Below, in pieces: positions 12,148-14,648 of a stretch of 14,648 nucleotides of DNA (the stretch's first letter is position 1; each line of letters starts with the position of its first letter). Location of the stretch: positions 1 to 14,648 of the forward strand of contig JBIIUJ010000061.1 in NCBI GenBank assembly GCA_044340025.1, given 5' to 3'. The notes under the pieces were generated by a model. The model had not been told where the DNA came from. It saw only the letters and a program-made list of their open reading frames with translations, and did no database searches. Position numbers and translations under genes: made by a program. Origin of the DNA: JBIIUJ01 sp044340025 (GTDB lineage Bacteria; Pseudomonadota; Alphaproteobacteria; Caulobacterales; Aquidulcibacteraceae).

Positions 12148-14056
12148 GCAGACCCAGGAAGGCTTGGCGGGGCGGCGAGCCATAGCCCGCCGTGGTCTGG
12201 TAGGTCTCGTCACCCGCATTCTCGATCCGGGCCTGCAGACTCCAGCGTTCGGTGACGGCAAAGGAGGCGCGCAGCGTGACGATCTCATACCCTGGCAGGC
12301 GCACGGTGTTGGCGGCGTTATCGAAGCCGTCTCCAATCCGGCTCAGCGTGGCGGAGACCTCCCGGCCCGGTCCAAAGCGCCAGGCGGCGGTGAGAAAGCT
12401 GGTCTGATCCGGCCGTCGCGGCAGCCGGCGATTGAAGTTCGCCGATCCGCCCGCATCATTGCGCGCCTCCAGCGTGGCGAGCCCCGCTGTCAGGGAGAGC
12501 GCCTCGATGGGTCGAAACTCCAGCGTGGCCTCCAGCCCATCGGCGCGCGTCCGGGCGATATTGTCGTAGGTTCCAAACGGCCGGTTCACGCAGAAGGCGG
12601 CCGTATTGCGGAAGCACGAGACGAAGTCGATCTGATTGACGGCCGAGCGGTCAAACCAGGTGAGGGATGCGATCAGACGCCGCTCGAACAGGGCCTGCTC
12701 GACCCCGAATTCCAGCGAAGTCGCCTCCTCCGGTTGAAGAGCAACATTGCCGAAATTGGAGAGGAGCTGGAACAGGCTCGGCGCCTTGAACCCGTCTGCG
12801 GCCGCCGCGCGCAGGATCGTGTCGCCGTTGTTGATCGCCCAGGCGAGCGTGGCGCGCAGATTGATCGCCTCCCCGAACCGTTCATGGTCAGTGGCGCGCG
12901 CGCCCAGCGTGACGGTCAGCCCCTCGGTCGGGCTGGCCTGGATCTGGGCGTAGAAGGCTTGCTGATCCACCTCGGCGGTGGCGGGGCGGGGATTGGGGTT
13001 TGCCACGCTGGGGCTCGCGGTGCGGAAGCGCGATGTCTCGTGCTCAAAGCCCGCAACGATCTGAACCGCTGGGGTGAGATCCAGCACAGATTGCAGCTCG
13101 GCCGTGTCGTTCTCCCCGCGCGCATCGAAGGTGGTCGGCAGAGCAAGCGCTGGATTGAGGCTTTCGCGGTCGGTCGTGGTCTGGCTGAACGAAAGCCGCG
13201 TGCGCCAGCGTCCCTCCAGGGTGGCGAGATTGGCGCTGCCGTAGAGGATGCGTTCTTCGGTGCGGGAACGCTCCGGGGTGTCGGCGAGCACGAAGGCGGG
13301 CGCTGGGAATCCGTCGATGCCCACCTCGCCCGACGACCACCAGACCCGGGCCTCCAGCCCCAGCACAGGCGAAAGCTGGAAGGCCGCGCGCGCCTGGGCG
13401 GCGGTGTTCTCATAGCTATCGCGCTCGCGCCCTGCGGCGGCGGCGCTGATGCCGGCAGTCTCGAACCGGCCGGCGGAGGCCGCATAGCGCAGCGCCCCCG
13501 CAGCGCCGCGCACCGCCGCGCGCAGGCTGGTGGTTTCCAGATCGCCGGTTTCGAGCGCCACGCTGGCTTCCGCCGGCCGCGTCGCCTCACGCGTGATCAG
13601 GTTCACCACGCCCCCGATCGCCTGGCTGCCATAGAGCGTTGATTGGGGGCCGCGCAGCACTTCTACCCGGTCGAGGTCGCCGAGCAGCAGATTGGCGAAA
13701 TTGAACCCGCCGCCGGGTTGGGAGGGATCGTTCAGCTTCACCCCATCGATCAGCACGACGGTCTGGTCGGCTTCCGCGCCGCGCACGCGCACGCTCGTGA
13801 CAGCGCCAATCCCGCCGTTGCGCGAGAAGCTCACCCCCGGCACGTCGCGCAGAAGATCCACCACTGGGCCGGCGCCTGCCGCGCGGATCTCTGCGGCATC
13901 CAGCACCGCGACGGAGGCGCCGATCGCGGCCGGCTTCTGCGGCGTGCGGGTGGCGGTGACGATGATCGTCTCAGCCGCCGCGGCGGTCTGGGCGAGAGCC
14001 GGCGCCGCGACGGCGGACACGGCAAGGCAAAACGGAAAGGACAGAAACCGGAACAT
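12134..14056 (-). CDS. btuB: TonB-dependent vitamin B12 outer-membrane receptor
   Basis: The 640-residue protein is close to E. coli BtuB in length. A signal peptide (1-23, MFRFLSFPFCLAVSAV ending ALAQ) precedes the TonB box ETIIVTATR (29-37). The plug domain (about 41-155) carries DVPGVSFSRNGG, VVLIDGVKLNDPSQPGGG and RGPQSTLYGSQAIGGVVNL. A C-terminal beta-barrel ends with phenylalanine (FLGLRADF), as outer-membrane assembly requires. A loop with CFRNTAAFC may hold a disulfide. It should bind cobalamin at the cell surface and import it with TonB energy. The start is fixed by AAGGAG (14070-14065) eight bases upstream and by the signal peptide. The same frame stays open for 95 more codons back to 14341, but that stretch is the riboswitch leader and is not coding. 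It is the first gene of the riboswitch-controlled operon. Confidence 0.95.
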   Translation of the reverse strand: MFRFLSFPFCLAVSAVAAPALAQTAAAAETIIVTATRTPQKPAAIGASVAVLDAAEIRAAGAGPVVDLLRDVPGVSFSRNGGIGAVTSVRVRGAEADQTVVLIDGVKLNDPSQPGGGFNFANLLLGDLDRVEVLRGPQSTLYGSQAIGGVVNLITREATRPAEASVALETGDLETTSLRAAVRGAAGALRYAASAGRFETAGISAAAAGRERDSYENTAAQARAAFQLSPVLGLEARVWWSSGEVGIDGFPAPAFVLADTPERSRTEERILYGSANLATLEGRWRTRLSFSQTTTDRESLNPALALPTTFDARGENDTAELQSVLDLTPAVQIVAGFEHETSRFRTASPSVANPNPRPATAEVDQQAFYAQIQASPTEGLTVTLGARATDHERFGEAINLRATLAWAINNGDTILRAAAADGFKAPSLFQLLSNFGNVALQPEEATSLEFGVEQALFERRLIASLTWFDRSAVNQIDFVSCFRNTAAFCVNRPFGTYDNIARTRADGLEATLEFRPIEALSLTAGLATLEARNDAGGSANFNRRLPRRPDQTSFLTAAWRFGPGREVSATLSRIGDGFDNAANTVRLPGYEIVTLRASFAVTERWSLQARIENAGDETYQTTAGYGSPPRQAFLGLRADF

Positions 14057-14073
14057 GCGCACATCTCCTTCGT

Positions 14074-14099
14074 CCCCGCGCCGGACCATCCGGGCGGGG
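14074..14099 (-). promoter_or_regulatory. Hairpin next to the btuB ribosome-binding site (expression platform candidate)
   Basis: The minus-strand RNA can form an 11-bp stem, CCCCGC-CCGGA paired with UCCGG-c-GCGGGG, with a UGG loop and one bulged C. It ends three bases before the AAGGAG of btuB. No U-run follows, so it is not an intrinsic terminator. Its position suits control of ribosome access downstream of the cobalamin aptamer. Confidence 0.5.
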
Positions 14100-14168
14100 T
14101 GGAAATGTCGCCTCTCGAGGGAGAACCTCGCGCCTCCGGCTGGACCTGGCCGGCGGGCAGAGCGACGC

Positions 14169-14347
14169 TGAGCGGCAGGTCTCCCGGCTCGCGGATCGCG
14201 ATGCGCCCCCCGCCTTCCCAGCCGTTGCGGCCAGTGGCGCGATGGGGGGAGCACTCCCCGCTTACGGTTGCAGGCACAGCCGCGGCCTGAGGGGCGAACC
14301 CCCGCACCGCGTTCCCTTTTCACCCCGGTCTCCCGGGGCACCGCTCA
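14169..14347 (-). promoter_or_regulatory. Cobalamin (vitamin B12) riboswitch
   Basis: Read on the minus strand, the conserved aptamer elements occur in order. GGTGCC (14342-14337) is followed by GGGAACGCGGTG, then GGCTGTGCCTGCAACCGTAAGC, GCCACTGG (14238-14231), GGGAAGGC (14219-14212) and finally the B12 box GAGCCGGGAGACCTGCC (14190-14174). A closing P1 helix of seven pairs forms between 14347-14341 and 14175-14169 (TGAGCGG with CCGCTCA). It lies 112 bases upstream of the btuB start, the expected place. Adenosyl- or other cobalamin binding should repress the btuB-F-C-D-peptidase operon. The lack of a terminator with a U-run suggests translational or Rho-dependent control. Confidence 0.96.
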
Positions 14348-14355
14348 TAAGGGAA

Positions 14356-14384
14356 TGGGTAACGCGCTGCCGCTTTATCCGCAA
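14356..14384 (-). promoter_or_regulatory. Weak candidate promoter of the btu operon
   Basis: On the minus strand TTGCGG (14384-14379) and TACCCA (14361-14356) are 17 bases apart, which would start transcription just before the riboswitch P1 helix. The -35 is fair and the -10 is poor. A promoter is expected in this 75-bp gap, but read-through from the upstream gene is an alternative. Confidence 0.2.
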
Positions 14385-14398
14385 GGCGGCGCTTCGGC

Positions 14399-14426
14399 GG
14401 CTGAAAGAGTGCGGCGGCTTTCAGCC
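14399..14426 (-). terminator. Inverted repeat over the methyltransferase stop codon
   Basis: GGCTGAAAG and CTTTCAGCC form perfect 9-bp arms separated by 10 bases. The minus-strand arm nearest the gene contains the TGA stop (14423-14421). It could act as a terminator or 3'-end-stabilising hairpin separating this gene from the btu leader. There is no U-run after it, so intrinsic termination would be weak. Confidence 0.35.
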
Positions 14427-14648
14427 CCGTTCCAGCAGCACGAGCCCGTCGATCAGTTCGCCGTGGCTCTGACGCGGCGGCCACTTCATCCGGTCGAGCG
14501 ACACGATGGAGAGCCCGGCGCGGCTGGCGGCATGGCGCAGGAGGCCCTCGCTGAACCAGTTTCGCCAGCAGGGATGGTCGCGATAGCCGCGCTCTGGGTA
14601 GCGGTCCTCCAGCGACAGGTGCAGCAGCGCCCGCCCGCCGGGCCCGAG
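14421..14648 (-). CDS. Probable SAM-dependent methyltransferase, C-terminal fragment (runs off the right edge)
   Basis: The last 75 codons of a minus-strand gene enter from the right edge and end at TGA (14423-14421). The fragment reads LGPGGRALLHLSLEDRYPER at its start. This resembles the end of the Rossmann fold in class I methyltransferases, where an L-x-P-G-G turn leads into a hydrophobic strand. It continues through HPCWRNWFSEGLLRHAASRAGLSIVSLDRM and ends LIDGLVLLERG. The SAM-binding motifs would lie outside the window, so the family assignment rests on the C-terminal pattern only and the substrate is unknown. It is on the same strand as the btu operon, 74 bases before the riboswitch, with an inverted repeat across its stop. 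It could also be an unrelated Rossmann-like protein. Confidence 0.5.
   Translation of the reverse strand, partial: LGPGGRALLHLSLEDRYPERGYRDHPCWRNWFSEGLLRHAASRAGLSIVSLDRMKWPPRQSHGELIDGLVLLERG

Noticed and set aside
12164..13642. 492-codon plus-strand open frame opposite btuB
   Set aside because: Antisense to a receptor with a complete TonB box, plug and C-terminal phenylalanine; no domain recognised.
1..14648. CRISPR array, tRNA, insertion sequence ends or prophage genes
   Set aside because: I saw no regularly spaced repeats, tRNA-like cloverleaf, transposase or phage motif on either strand; composition looks uniform.

Overview
The window reads as chromosomal DNA of a high-GC alphaproteobacterium, most likely from the Caulobacterales/Maricaulales/Hyphomonadaceae side. 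The evidence is uniformly high GC, gene families typical of that class (a GlnD of 937 residues, a short YdcH/DUF465 protein, a TonB-dependent B12 receptor) and one CtrA-like TTAC-N7-TTAA site in front of a chemoreceptor gene. The lineage call is inference. I see no insertion sequence, phage gene, tRNA, rRNA or CRISPR array, and no obvious compositional break.

Left edge (1-895): the N-terminal 235 codons of a methyl-accepting chemotaxis protein on the minus strand, then a 190-bp divergent intergenic region. That region holds the CtrA-like site and a perfect 17-bp palindrome.

Plus-strand half (896-7538): a crotonase-fold protein with an atypical active site; a small lipoprotein overlapping it by ATGA; a YdcH/DUF465 protein; a Tat-type exported amidase; a LysE-family exporter overlapping the amidase; and glnD, the PII uridylyltransferase/uridylyl-removing enzyme of nitrogen control. 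The first two genes look translationally coupled, as do the amidase and exporter.

Minus-strand half (14347 down to 7535): a vitamin B12 uptake operon under a clearly recognisable cobalamin riboswitch (about 14347-14169). Gene order is btuB (outer-membrane receptor), btuF (binding protein), btuC (permease), btuD (ATPase), then an S9-family serine peptidase with a lipoprotein-type signal. All junctions overlap (14, 4, 8 and 4 nt), so the peptidase is probably co-expressed with B12 uptake. The operon meets glnD tail to tail, and the two genes share a CTAG that supplies a TAG stop on each strand. The right edge holds the last 75 codons of a probable SAM-dependent methyltransferase, with an inverted repeat over its stop codon.

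Most of the window is conventional. The points most worth checking are the peptidase at the end of the B12 operon, the riboswitch expression platform, the 17-bp operator-like palindrome before the crotonase gene, and the crotonase active-site substitutions.
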